Assembly: GCA_013423325.1 (NCBI GenBank)
Contig: BLJB01000087.1
Location: forward strand, 42,468 to 106,467
Length of the DNA: 64,000 nucleotides
Reading direction: 5' to 3'
Source: Usnea hakonensis
Lineage: Eukaryota; Ascomycota; Lecanoromycetes; Lecanorales; Parmeliaceae
Shown: positions 53,674 to 64,000 of the stretch, piece after piece
How positions within the stretch are numbered: the first letter of the stretch is position 1
How the letters are laid out: every line of letters begins with the position of its first letter
The notes under the pieces: generated by a model
The model's input: the letters and a program-made list of their open reading frames with translations, nothing else
Database searches by the model: none
What the model was told of the DNA's origin: nothing
Program-made: the position numbers and the translations under genes

Positions 53674-56344
53674 AGAAGAAGTTCAACTAGAATGAGTCTT
53701 TTAGCACAGGAGCTTAGTGTACGTTTCTCTGGGAAAGTCTAGGAAGCAGATATGTTGCAATGCATGACGAGCTCTACATACCTTTCAGCCACCCACTATG
53801 TCCGTTCGCAAATGTGATACTAGCTCGTGGCAAGCACTGGGATTGTTCTTGGAGGACCGTGTACTTAGATAATACCTGAGTCGGATAGAGAGTGCGCGGA
53901 GTGAAATGAGAAGGTTGAAGGAGATATATAAAACGTTGGGGATTTTGTGCATCGCACTCGCACTATGTGTTAAAGCTAGTATGTGTTAAAGTTGTGAAAA
54001 TAATATGCTGAGAAGGATTGAGAGGCTACCATTGCACCGAGGTGACCCGCTAAAAGAGCTCGCATCGTATCAATTGGTTCCCAGCCGACCGGCCCCGAAG
54101 TCATAACACAATTTTATGACCGAAAATAGCTAACACCAAAGTTTTAGACCAATCTATGCCTTGATCCAGCGCTTATGACGGAGGGACCTGTGGTATAGCC
54201 CATGATCATTGGACCATGGTAGTCTGTGAGTTGATCTCCGCTTGCGTCATAAACTAACACTTGCCGATATTCATTGGACGAGCTAGGTGCAGCGAGCCAA
54301 AAGCCGAGGATGACCGTTCGGCATGTAATGAGAAATGTTGTAGAATCATAACAGAAAAACCAGGGCGAGAGATAACACTTATACCCCGTTCTCATGTTTG
54401 TGTTCATCTTGCCACGGAGCTTGTTTGTATGCTTCGTGTTTGCGTCCTGTGAAAGTAGATGAGTTGTAAAGTTTGCTCTCTTGAGCACACCCGAGTTCCA
54501 TCCGGTCATCTCTTGGAAATGAATCGGCTGTAAACTTTGCTGTCCTGAACACCCGAGTACCATCCCGTCATCTCCGGTAAGAGAAAAACGCAAGAAAATA
54601 GAAGGAGCCACGGTGTCCGAAATATCTTAGAGCGGCGGTACTTCTGAAAACCCTCGGGGGGAAAATCTCTGGGTCTCATTAGCAGCATGATTTTCTCTTC
54701 TTACTCAATGATGTATTATACTGCCTTGTGACGTGAAAGCAAACGATAATATCAGAACCGGAACTAATTATGCTGAGAGACTCGTTGGTTGACGGAGAAG
54801 CAACACGATAAGTGATGGCCTAGTCGTAGATGAGGGAATGGCAATTCTCGACTCGGGAGTGGACAATATCATGTATTTTGCCAGCGACAAACTCGTGCAT
54901 GAGAGGTTCCAACCAAAGACACAACTTTAGAATGTACTAAGACATCCGCAAACACTCTACTAGTGCAGTACTTGATATGTACGCTTTACCAATGATTCTT
55001 CTTCAATCTTTGATAATAATCGGAATATGAGAAAGTCAGCTACTCCTTGAATTCCTTTGTTGTGGGGGAAACGGCTGAAGCCTTGGCATCCCGCCTATGG
55101 CTTCCCGTCCACAGGTGTACCTTACCTTCCCTTTTCAACAACTACTCGCGATTGCGTTGCCAGACTCAATCATTTGACAAGCTACTTCCTTTAGTATCTG
55201 CAGCTGGACCTCATCTTGCTGGACACGGCTCACGGACATGATCAGCTTAGTGCCAAGGTCCACGCAAAGACAACAGATAACATGGCGGCACGCCGCGGAT
55301 AGGACAAGATCGGCCGAGCCTTATTGGATGACCTAAGTCCAAGAGAGGCTTACTTATGACATAATCAACAATGTCCATTCTGAGGGTTTTACGAGAAGGA
55401 TTTCTTGGCGGTTTGCCAGCGAATCCTTGCACGGAGAAGATCGCGCGAAGCTCATTTCAGGGCCCTTTCCAGCACGCCCCGCACTATCCAGCCATACCCT
55501 ACCTTCATTTGATGGTCGTCAGACTGCTGGAGACCCTTGTCAAAGATAGGAGATGTAGGCTCGCCGGGTAAGGAAGTTGGTGCCGAGGCGAATCTCGGCC
55601 AGTCTTCCCCAACGTAAATCATAGAACCCTGTATCAGTCTAGGGTCTTCTTGTTATACTTAGTATTATACCTTTGCAGCTTGCACATAGCCTTGGAAGGA
55701 CCCATTGCATTGGTGGGACGGGATGATAAGAAGGAAAAAAGAAATGATAGGCTGGTATATTGGGAGGAGAAAAAAGGACTGCTTCGGCAACAATTCTCTC
55801 ACCGGATCAGAAAAGGATGCAGATTCACTAGGACCCCGTGACAAAACTCCCACTATGGAAACCCTCCAGTGAGGATGGTTCCCGGACGGTGATTACAGAT
55901 CTCCAAGTCCTGTCGAGGAAATTTTCCGACAATGTGGCTGAATAATCAGCCCTGTTCAAGTAAAATGAGCGGCTGGGTCTCCAGATATAGGCAGTCTTTG
56001 TGGCTCAACAAACATCTCCGTCTTCGTGTCTACATTTAGCAAGTACCGACCTGGATCTAAATTCTTTATTGTGTCATAAAGCCCTCAGGCCGCGTCTCTC
56101 AGAAGCTTCTCGCGTCGCATGCCAAAGATGGTATCCAATCTACTTTCTTACGCACAAAACCAAGTCACTCGTCTCTGAACAAAGCTTGTCATTACTCATC
56201 AAAATTGCGTTCAAATAATTTCAGTGAAACAGCAACCTCCACAGATGCAACCAGTCTCTACTTTACTACCACCTTGCCAACGATCCAATATCTCTATTTT
56301 CTTCAATAAAGGTGCCAAGATACTCGACGCGGCTTCTCGTCGTC
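53674..56344. other. long intergenic stretch, no convincing gene
   Basis: About 2.7 kb. The frame at 54144-54611 (minus) has no recognised domain and overlaps an imperfect duplication at 54465-54577. Other frames are short. No RNA gene was seen. Confidence 0.5.
54465..54577. repeat. imperfect 64-bp tandem duplication
   Basis: TGTAAAGTTTGCTCTCTTGAG with ACACCCGAGTTCCATCCGGTCATCTC (about 54465-54513) is repeated as TGTAAACTTTGCTGTCCTGA with ACACCCGAGTACCATCCCGTCATCTC (about 54529-54575). There are a few substitutions and small gaps. No function is visible. Confidence 0.7.
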
Positions 56345-57665
56345 ATGTACGGAGTAGCCAGTCTTGTTGTCACGGCTTCTGTGCTACCTCTTCTGGGAGT
56401 AGTGGCAGTATGTCTGAGATTTTTGGTTCGCCTTCGCCTCAAGCCCACTTTTGTGGGAATCGATGACTGGCTGATTGCCTTTTCCACGGTTCTGGTCTTG
56501 GCTCAAGGTGCTCTCTTGATTACTTGTGAGACTCGATGAGGCCCCTGCGCTCATTTAAGCATTGAATACTCGGCGAACTTCATGCTTACCCTCCCTTTCC
56601 CTCTCGTAAGCGGCCATCATAGGAGAGCTTGGCAGAGATGGCCAACCGACAGTTGACTGGCGTGTCGCAAACGAAGGCAAGGTACGCTATCAATACTGCA
56701 GATCTCTGCTTTCATGGCGCATTGAACCTCAGCTAACTTAACAATCTCAACAGCTCGATTATGCCACTCTGGTCATCGAAAAGTTCACATACACCTGCAT
56801 CAAGCTTAGTGTTCTCTTCTTCTACCGCCGAATCTTCTATCAGCGCAAAACGTTTCGAGTCCTTAATAACATTCTTATTGGTGTCATCACCCTCTGGGGC
56901 CTTCTCTTTGTTTTTCTGGAGGCCTTTACTTGCGGCGCTGATTCCAATCATGGCCATCCTTGTGCACGCAATGAGTGGCTGTCGCTATGGTTCGCTATCA
57001 CGGATGTGATGGGCGATCTCGCTGTGCTTACCATGCCTTATCCTTGCATTCGGGCACTGCATATGAGTCGAAGGGACAAAGTTGGCCTCAGTGCAATATT
57101 CATGCTGGGCATGCTGTGAGTTGTTTTTCTTTTCCTTCCTCCTTTTGCTAAAGGCGGAAATGACATGTATACTGGATAGGTCTCTCGTCTTCGGTATCAT
57201 AAGATTAGGTTTTGTGGTCAAGACATTCACTGGTAAGACCATCCCCACTCCCAAGAAGGCTGTGATTTGTGACGAATATCGCTTTTCGTGAGCCTGCATT
57301 GACATACTTTAGTCTATTTTCATCCTTCCGAGAGCGCAACCAGCCACAACCGTACTCCCCCCAGCTTTTGGACGACTGTGGAAGTATCCGTTGGCCTTTT
57401 GGCAGCATGTCTCCCACCACTGGGACCTGTAATCAGACGGATTCCATCTCCACTAAGGATATACGCCTCACTACGACAGGGCATTGCATCGTATTCTTCA
57501 CGCCGGAGCAAGCTATCAGAGAGGTTACCGAGTGTCGAGCAAAGATCTAGCGGTAACACTCTTGGAGCGGACCTGAGAGAAGCAGTCAAGGATGAACTGT
57601 ATGACTTCGACAGGAATGATGAAATAGAGCTCGTGGAGCATGTTGGTTTCAGAGAGAGTGTATAA
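56345..57665 (+). CDS. Pth11-like rhodopsin-fold integral membrane protein (second copy)
   Basis: Five exons: 56345-56525, 56611-56681, 56754-57115, 57180-57232 and 57313-57665, in phase, 339 residues. The ATG at 56345 gives MYGVASLVVTASVLPLLGVV, the first span, then KPTFVGIDDWLIAF. Later landmarks: DYATLVIEKFTYTCIKLSVLFFYRRIF; ITLWGLLFVFLEAFTC; WFAITDVMGDLAVLTMPYPCI; IFMLGMLSLVFGIIRLGFVVKTF; and FWTTVEVSVGLLAACLPPLGP. The cytoplasmic tail of about 85 residues is acidic near the end. It belongs to the same broad family as the gene at 6711-8191, but the two differ at most positions and in intron layout, so they are old relatives and not a recent duplicate. Candidate surface receptor; no CFEM domain, ligand unknown. 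Confidence 0.83.
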
Positions 57666-58610
57666 AGAACGACTTACTTTGGTGGCCCTCGAGCCGACGG
57701 TCCTTTTCTGATGCAGTAAGTGATAGCGATAACTAATTAACGAGCTCAAAATTTGGAACCATTGGCCCCTCAATTGATCCCTAGATCGGCGACTCGGGAG
57801 TGCCAAAACATCAAACTGGGGTCTTTTCACATGGCAGTAAGTTCCGACAAAGTCATGACCGTGAAATATGTTTTATTAAACAGCTCTAATTGAGGACCGG
57901 TGTTGTGGGACAAACCTTAGAACAATCGAAAAGAATTCAAAGAGGCTCTGTTCGAGTCTTACACTTATAAAGCACAACGTGCTTCTCAACAAAGGCTTGT
58001 CTCCATTAATTGGCTTCACAGACGAAAACGTCGTACGGACAGCGACAATACTATCTCCTCGCACGACGGGCCCCGCCTCCCTCTCTATCCGGGCACTCAA
58101 TCCAATGATAGAATAATCTTTGCTTACCGTCAGCACGGCTTACCCGAGGAAAGCTGACAGACATCTGTCAGAATTTCGAAATCAAATTTATGAAAATGCG
58201 ACTGTTGTTTTCTGCGGGCTCCCAGGTATAAAACACTTCTCTGCAAAAGAAAAGCATTCCCTGTCTCAAAATATGAGATGTGAGAAGAGGGTTCCGAGTT
58301 GTTTCCCTAAATATTTAAGTACCAAAGGGGGACCGGACAGCGGTGCGCTAGTGCTTACTGTATCCCGGAGGCGCTTACGGCAGCTGATTTTCTTTTTCTT
58401 TTTTAACTGGGAGGCAGATACCTAGGTGGGTCTTTGACACAGCAGTGCTAATAAAGGGTTTTAGCTTACTGGAGGCTCAGCAACATGTCGCACGCTCAGG
58501 GTCCAACGCGTGCTTGAGCGGTAAAAGTAATCAAGGTTCCGTTCTATTTTGGATCCTGCATACAGTCATATCTGGGCTGCGCCTTCTGGAATTTATCTGA
58601 TGCCTGTTCC
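57666..58610. other. intergenic, nothing recognised
   Basis: No supported gene between the receptor and the promoter of the cupredoxin-like gene. Confidence 0.5.
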
Positions 58611-58620
58611 TTTTATAAGT
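58611..58620 (+). promoter_or_regulatory. TATA-like element for the cupredoxin-like gene
   Basis: TTTTATAAGT about 200 bp before the ATG at 58822, followed by a strongly pyrimidine-rich leader (58655-58755), a common arrangement in well-expressed fungal genes. Position-based inference. Confidence 0.4.
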
Positions 58621-58769
58621 AAGACATGGCCTCTTGATTCCGCGACATTATTCAACGCAACTTTTGGTTCTCCCTGCAGCATCTGTCCCCATTCTCTCGT
58701 CCTCCTTTCTCATCCCCAACCTCATCCTCCCCAGCCATCCAATCCCACCTTTTACAGAAAAGACAAAGG

Positions 58770-58789
58770 AAAAAAAAAAAAAAAAAANN

Positions 58790-58822
<33 letters not shown>
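58770..58822. other. poly-A run with a two-base gap
   Basis: About 50 A with NN at 58788-58789, ending at the ATG of the next gene. The true length of the run is not reliable. If it is real, the start codon sits directly after a long A tract in the 5' leader. Confidence 0.85.
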
Positions 58823-58827
<5 letters not shown>

Positions 58828-59628
58828 CCCACACTCCCCCTCCTCCTCCCCCTCCTCCCCCTCCTCCCCCTCACCCTCGCCACCACAATCCCCATAACAG
58901 TCGGCAACAACGCCCTCGCCTTCAACCCCTCCTCCCTCACCGCCAGCATAGGCGACACCCTCTCCTTCAGCTACTACCCGAAAAACCACTCCGTCACACA
59001 AAGCAGTTTCGCAGAACCTTGCCACCCTCTCAGCGGGGGATTTTTCTCGGGTTTCCACCCCCTGAGCGCGGGGCCGGGCCCCGTGACGTTTGAAGTGCAG
59101 GTCAACGATACGGCGCCGATTTGGATTTATTGCTCGCAGCAGACGCATTGCCAGAAGGGGATGGCGATGGTTGTGAATCCGCCGTAAGTTTTGGCTTTGT
59201 GCAAACTCATCATCATCATACATCAACCGCGCTTTTCGTTTTTCGGGAACGCGAATGGAGAATAAACGGGCCATTTTTATTAACAGATATCCATCAGGTC
59301 CGCTCCATCACCAAACACGCTCGCAGCCTACAAGCTCGCAGCCGCAAAAAGCGGCAACAGCACTTCCCCCCCTCACATCGCAGGAGGCATATTCGTCTCC
59401 CGCAACGCCACATCAGCAACTTATCCCAACGCAACAGCCTCTAGCAGCGCCGCCTACTCATCTGGTACCGGCTCGGGGTCTGGTAACCTCTCAGGCAGTA
59501 CAACCGGTGGGAATGCCCAATCAAGTCCCATTGTCGGATTCACGGGCGCTGCGGGGAGGATGGTGAGTGGTCTCGGTGCTGTGTGCGGAGCGGCGGGGCT
59601 GGTTGTGTTTGCGTTGCTGTGCATTTAA
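58822..59628 (+). CDS. cupredoxin-like extracellular serine-rich protein, GPI-type
   Basis: Two exons, 58822-59183 and 59298-59628, in phase, 230 residues. The signal peptide is very Leu/Pro-rich. The domain at about 23-121 has ITVGNNALAFNPSSLTASIG, DTLSFSYYPKNHSVTQSSFA, PCHPLSGGFFSGF, FEVQVNDTAPIWIYCSQQTHC and KGMAMVVNP. This is the fungal cupredoxin-like fold. The His in KNHSV, the Cys in IYCSQ, the His in TQTHC-like QQTHC and Met in GMAMV occupy the places of a type 1 copper site, so copper binding is possible. A Ser/Gly-rich stretch follows. The C-terminus (GLGAVCGAAGLVVFALLCI) fits a GPI signal. The intron ends at the second AG (59297); the first would give a different, unlikely tail. 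Similar proteins are plant-pathogen or wall-surface proteins of unknown role. Confidence 0.85.
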
Positions 59629-60113
59629 GAGGTGGGGTTTTTAATAGAGGGGTTTCATGGGACGGCGTATCATTCATTGGGTGGGGTTTTTGGAGTAGAG
59701 AATGATTTTTAGTTTTGGTGTGTGATGAGATGCGAGAATTGGAATACAGTTCTCATCATTACATGGACTGGCAGGGCGTTATTCTTTTCTATCTATCCAA
59801 CGCTTTTACTTACATACGCATCCTTCCACCCGACAAGTAAGTCTCCGTGACACTCCAGGAGCCGAGTCAACTCGAGAGTAGTTCCATTGGCGCATACATA
59901 AATTAGAGATAGAGAATAACAAAAAAGTATTAAATCAGGCTCCATTTATCAATCAATCAAACACAACGATGAATTCGCCAACAAAAACCACCAAGCCAAC
60001 CAAACAAGCCCCCCCCCCCCAAAAAAAGCCAATCATCAATCCTAAACTCCCCCCACTCCCATTACAACCTCCACCTCCCTTCCCCCCCCCCCTTCCCCAC
60101 CCCCATCACAAAC
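59629..60113. other. 3' intergenic region with C-runs
   Basis: Between convergent genes. Contains C-rich homopolymers near 60010 and 60080. No gene. Confidence 0.5.
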
Positions 60114-60554
60114 CTACCCACTAGTAGCCATCTTCATACAAGAAATCTCCTCCCCAGCCCCCGCCTCATAACACCCCATCGCCGTCCCCGTCAAACTATA
60201 CAAGAAATTCCCACAGTTATTCCCCGCACTCGAACTATACAAATTAAGCGTCTCATTAGCCGCCAGAGAGCGACTAATAGAGTAGCTATTATAAGCGCCG
60301 CCGTCGCCCCAGGTGTCCTCTGAGGGACCCATTTCGCCGAATTCGTGCGGGTTTAGGAGGTTGCAGGTTAGGTCGGTTGTGTTCCACTGTTTTGGGGGGG
60401 GGATTGGTTAGTGGGGGTTTTTTTATTAGAGGGGGGGGAGGGGGCTTACGCCGCGGATTTCCAGGAGGGTTGAGGGCGCGGTGCGTTTTGTGGCGGGGAG
60501 GGCGAGGGCGGTGGTGGTGAGGAGGAGGAGGGTGGTGAGGGTGATGGGATACAT
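60114..60554 (-). CDS. small secreted cysteine-containing protein
   Basis: Two exons, 60450-60554 and 60114-60386, in phase, 125 residues, ATG at 60554. The signal peptide MYPITLTTLLLLTTTALALP is followed by KR, a possible Kex2 site. The mature part has WNTTDLTCNLLNPHEFGEMG, YNSYSISRSLAANETLNLY, NNCGNFLYSL and a C-terminus with MGCYEAGAGEEISCMKMATSG. It has four cysteines in all and two N-glycosylation sites. The intron is C-rich with a GTAAGC donor. It is size- and Cys-compatible with small secreted effector-like proteins, but no family was recognised. Confidence 0.65.
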
Positions 60555-61604
60555 GTTTTAGTAGGGGAAGTGGGAAATGGGATGTGTGAAAGAGATTGGT
60601 GGAGTGCTTGTGGAGGATGATGGAGTTGGTTGTTTGACTTGCAGAATCGGTATTCCTCGAGCGCGCACACGCCCCTCTTGTACCCATCCAGTCATCGCAC
60701 TACCAACAGCGAAAAAGGGTGTCAATAGTATACATTTTTGTTCAAAAAGGCTTTCTTGCGTTATACCGTTTCTTTTTTAAGACTTTATTTAGTAGTGTGT
60801 TATTTGACGTCCTTTATTGCTCTATCTAGGTACTTTGAGGTATAGACAAAGAGGGGGCTGTCTTCTTGTTCTGTGAAAGAACGGAGAGGTCGATTCGCAT
60901 TAGCTTGCTTTGTTTTTGAACGGGGGTCTTTGATCTTGCTAAGAGATGTTTATAGTGATGCGGAATAGACTCACGTTTTCATTGTTGCGATGGAGCGAAA
61001 AAGGGGAAGTGGCATAATCGACTCTACCGAGGAGCGCTATAGTATATCCGAAAGCCTTCCTCTAATGGGGGAATGATATGATGTGAGAGGTTACGGTTGG
61101 GAATAAAGAACTGCTTCGTTAGCGCATTCATTGTTGTGTTTAATCAAGGAATGTAGCCTGCCTCAAAATTGCTTTGCTGCCCTCTGGCTCCGCTTAACAT
61201 ATACACCAGTAAAACCCCCTCACTGACTCGGCTCCTTTACTAAAGTACCAGCTCGTTATTCTAGGCAAGAAATATTCGGTGCAGCAGGAACAGAGCCTCG
61301 TTTCATTGACGAACCAAAGAACAAAGAAGGGCGCAATTATAGAACAATAGAATAAAGGTATCAGATCCTACTTGAGAACAATTGATCAGCGTAATAACTC
61401 AAACCCATTTCGAAGTTCAGCGCCACAAGAGATAAGCAGCGTGCACAGGTAACGCAAACGAATCGAGGTTGAGGATAATTTGAGGCAACAAGCCGGCGAT
61501 AGCATGATTCTAGCCCAGACCTCTTTTTGGTGAGAGAGGAGAGCGTACTACGGGGCCACCAGGGGGTGGCAAAACCCCTTGCCGGTCTCGGCAAACCACC
61601 AAAA
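60555..61604. other. intergenic, ends in a GC-rich inverted repeat
   Basis: No supported gene. At its right end, 61565-61600, nested arms GGTGG/CCACC and TTGCC/GGCAA form a hairpin immediately before the AT-rich block starts. Confidence 0.5.
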
Positions 61605-63530
61605 AAGTGCTCCCCACCAAAAAACCCTTACATTATTACTATTTAGATAATTTGATGGCTAGACTACCTATTTCTACTACTTATTTATATCGTATAGGTA
61701 TTTCTTTAATACATATATAGATCTCCTCTAGAGAAATCCCCGTCTAGACTCTTCGTAATACTACTTTTAATTAATTTAAATTATACTATATCTCGTACCT
61801 TAATCGTTAAAAAAGGATATTCTAATACGCCTCTAAAAGATTAAGATCTAGTAACTAGGCTAGATATATTAATATCTTAATCTAATTATCCTCCTTTAAC
61901 TATTTAGTAATATTCTTAATACCTTTTTTAGAAAGAGTCTTATTTGGTCGAGTACCGTAACTTAGATCGTTATCCTCCTAAAGGATCGCTCTTCCGTATT
62001 ATACCCGATCCTCTTAATATAAGCGGATATAGACTAGTAGAAGCTTTTCGATATAATAAGTCTAAGTTATTAAGTTTCTTTTCGACTTGATCTCTAGGTC
62101 GTAAGGCTATTATACCTCCTTTTTAGCCTCCTATTTATAGAGACGTTTGTTAGGACTGCAACTAGATATATGTTAATAGTAGTATGTAACGAGGATTCAA
62201 TTGATGAGGAGGTAAAATCTATGTATAGATATAAGAAAGATATATAGATAGAGAGGTGCCAAGGCGCTAAACTCGAATAGGAAGGAGGTCACGTATCTCC
62301 TTTAGCCCTATAAGTAGTTATACTCGTAATATTACCCCCCCTTAGAAGGTATATCCGTATACCTTAATAGATAATATCTATTATATATATAATATTATAC
62401 CTTTCTAGGGCTTCTAATATGAAGCGATTTAGTTATAAATTAGTAAAATAGTTGATGAAAAAGGTATTTTAGTATAGAATAATAATTTAATATTCGATTT
62501 AGAAGCGGAGAGGAAATTGTCGAATAAAGACCTTCTATTAGCTAGATACTATTAAGCCGAACTAAGTCGAACCTAACCTTAATTACGGAGCCTTATTTGT
62601 GAACTTTCTCTAAAGAAATAGAGTTAAATATTAGAAGGTAATTTTAATATAGGCTACTATTAGCGATAGTAATACTCTAGGGGTAATACTAGTAGTATCG
62701 GAGAGTATTTAGATATATATTAATAATAGGAGTATACGTAGTAGGCCTTATTTAATATAAATATTAAGAAGTTAGAGCTTTTAGTAGCTTCTTTTCGGGC
62801 TATAATTTATTAAAAAGGATCTATATAACTTAAATCTATAAAAGTAGTTAAATAGCGTAATATTTAAAGTATTACTAAATCGAAACTACTTTAATAGGGT
62901 TAAGTTTTATATTAATAAATAGCCTTTAGATATCGCTTATAGAACTTTTTAATAATCTCTTTAATATTATTAAACTCTCCTTTATCTATATAATATTACT
63001 CGTTATTCTTTAATATATCCGTCTACTTAACTTTATATTATAGACGGCTATAGTAGTAGCGAGAGTCTAATATATTATTAATATTCTACTCGTTACCCTT
63101 TAGTAGGATCTTCGACTTTAGCGGAGATCTCTACTATCCTAGAAGAGGATTATCGGGGTACTTCTAAAGATATTATAAATAGAATATATTATAAATCCGC
63201 TATATACGAGGGAGATCTAGATAATAGGTAGTACTAATTTACTAAATAATCTTATAGGGACCTAGTTATTTATCCTCTAGATCTTTATAGGGCCTCGTTA
63301 TATTAATATATTTAAAAAATAACTAAACTTTATTACTAATATTAAATAAGACTTCTTTATAATATTTATTCGCTTATTTTTTTATCGTAATTTAGGAGGC
63401 CTTCAAGTATTTCTTACTATATTCTAGAATCTCTTCTATCTTCTTAATAATATCTTTAATCTTTAAGGCTTATAGTCTTTTCTTTATAATCTCGTAATCT
63501 ATTATATTAGAATTAAAGCTTATATAGGGG
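61605..63530. repeat. AT-rich, TpA-rich block, probable RIP-mutated repeat DNA
   Basis: About 1.9 kb with extreme AT content, dense TA steps and stops in all frames, with sharp edges on both sides. This is the pattern that repeat-induced point mutation leaves in ascomycete transposons. Inside are a C7 tract at 62335-62341 and a short GC-rich stretch around 62255-62310, which fit the polypurine tract and LTR of a Copia-like element on the minus strand. Confidence 0.75.
62148..62331 (-). mobile_element. probable LTR of a Copia-like retrotransposon, RIP-damaged
   Basis: On the complement, AAGGGGGGG at 62335-62343 looks like a polypurine tract and is followed three bases later by TATTACGAG. The element ends at 62148 with GTCCTAACA. 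The ends are short inverted repeats (TATTA/TAACA, one mismatch that RIP could explain). The length of 184 bp suits fungal Copia LTRs. Internal coding sequence would lie at 62344-63530 in the same orientation but is too mutated to read. No second LTR was located in the window. Confidence 0.42.
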
Positions 63531-63587
63531 TTGGTTTGGATTGGATTGGAATTCATACTCGTGTCTATCTAACTATGTGAAAGATAA

Positions 63588-64000
63588 TTACGGGAAGCTC
63601 TATGGCAATGGTGTAAGGGAAACCTTTATAGCATTACTGCTACCAGGGTGAAAAACCTTACCGTGCTCCTACTTGTCTCTGCTGTTTTGAGTCTGCATAC
63701 CACCTTCGACTGCTACCGCTCGGTACCCCCTGTGCTCGTGTTCCTCTACCCTCTTTGTGTCGATGCTCGCGCCCCTCAGGCCGCTCTACCCCTATATAAC
63801 TGGTCTTTTGCTAGGGAATACTGGCCTAGGAGGCCGGATTGGATCAGCCATCTAGTTGACGCCCTCGCCCCCCTTGGGGTGGTTAGCATTCTCCGCAGGT
63901 CACTAGTTCCCGCGGATTCCAGAAGTGCTGGTCTGAATTGTCCTAGCCTCGGACAGAAGATAAGGATATATTTGGTGTCCTATTTCGGCCAGCCGCATTC
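63588..64000 (+). other. open frame of 137 codons running off the window, unknown
   Basis: After TAA at 63585 this frame has no stop to the window end. Translation includes NLTVLLLVSAVLSLHTTF, PPVLVFLYPLCVDARAP, LYNWSFAREYWPRRPDWI and VDALAPLGVVSILRRSLVP. There is no ATG, so it would have to be an exon or a fragment. Base composition returns to normal here after the AT-rich block. I recognise no family. It could be part of a repeat-associated gene or chance. Confidence 0.3.

Noticed and set aside
54144..54611. 155-codon minus-strand frame with hydrophobic patch
   Set aside because: No recognisable family, and it includes the imperfect 64-bp duplication; kept only as intergenic description.

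Overview
The window reads as nuclear DNA of a filamentous ascomycete (Pezizomycotina). The evidence is short GT-AG introns of about 45-70 nt, and fungal-only gene families: Pth11-like rhodopsin-fold receptors, a HET-domain protein, a NACHT/ankyrin STAND protein, a Crh-type GH16 glycosidase, a cupredoxin-like surface protein and several small secreted proteins. An AT-rich, TpA-rich gene-empty block near the right end looks like repeat-induced point mutation (RIP). The class is not fixed by what I can see; Leotiomycetes is a guess. Most gene models below were spliced by hand; exon phases were checked for agreement, and total coding length is a multiple of three unless stated.

Layout. 0-10 kb: the 5' part of a BAHD-type acyltransferase leaving the window on the left, a multi-pass glycoprotein, a repeat array, a nine-exon Pth11-like receptor, a probable decayed relative, and a secreted Cys-containing protein. 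11-21 kb: PhzF-like enzyme, secreted protein, SAM methyltransferase, nine-exon cytochrome P450, F-box-like protein, DUF7907-type secreted protein. 22-25 kb: ferric reductase/NOX-like flavocytochrome. 26-35 kb: coiled-coil HNH protein, a hairpin with an AT-rich block, a zinc-knuckle/polyQ gene with an unresolved 5' end, a sequence gap, an NLR-like NACHT/ankyrin protein and a broken second HNH-type gene. 35-50 kb: DHA2-type MFS transporter, GPI-type Crh glycosidase, HET protein, secreted subtilase with a long Ser/Thr-rich N-terminal region, and a second member of the secreted family seen at 13 kb. 51-61 kb: F-box/TPR protein, a second Pth11-like receptor, cupredoxin-like protein and a small secreted protein. 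61.6-63.5 kb: RIP-like block with a probable Copia-type LTR. From 63.59 kb to the right edge one frame stays open.

How the genes may work together. The 26-45 kb stretch groups families tied to non-self recognition and genome conflict (HNH, NACHT-ankyrin, HET) and also holds broken genes and sequence gaps. The 0-18 kb stretch has tailoring-type enzymes (BAHD, PhzF, methyltransferase, P450) but no polyketide synthase, NRPS or terpene cyclase, so a metabolic cluster is only a possibility. The rest is mainly cell surface and secretion: two receptors, a wall cross-linking enzyme, a protease, a cupredoxin-like protein and small secreted proteins. I saw no tRNA, rRNA or CRISPR array.
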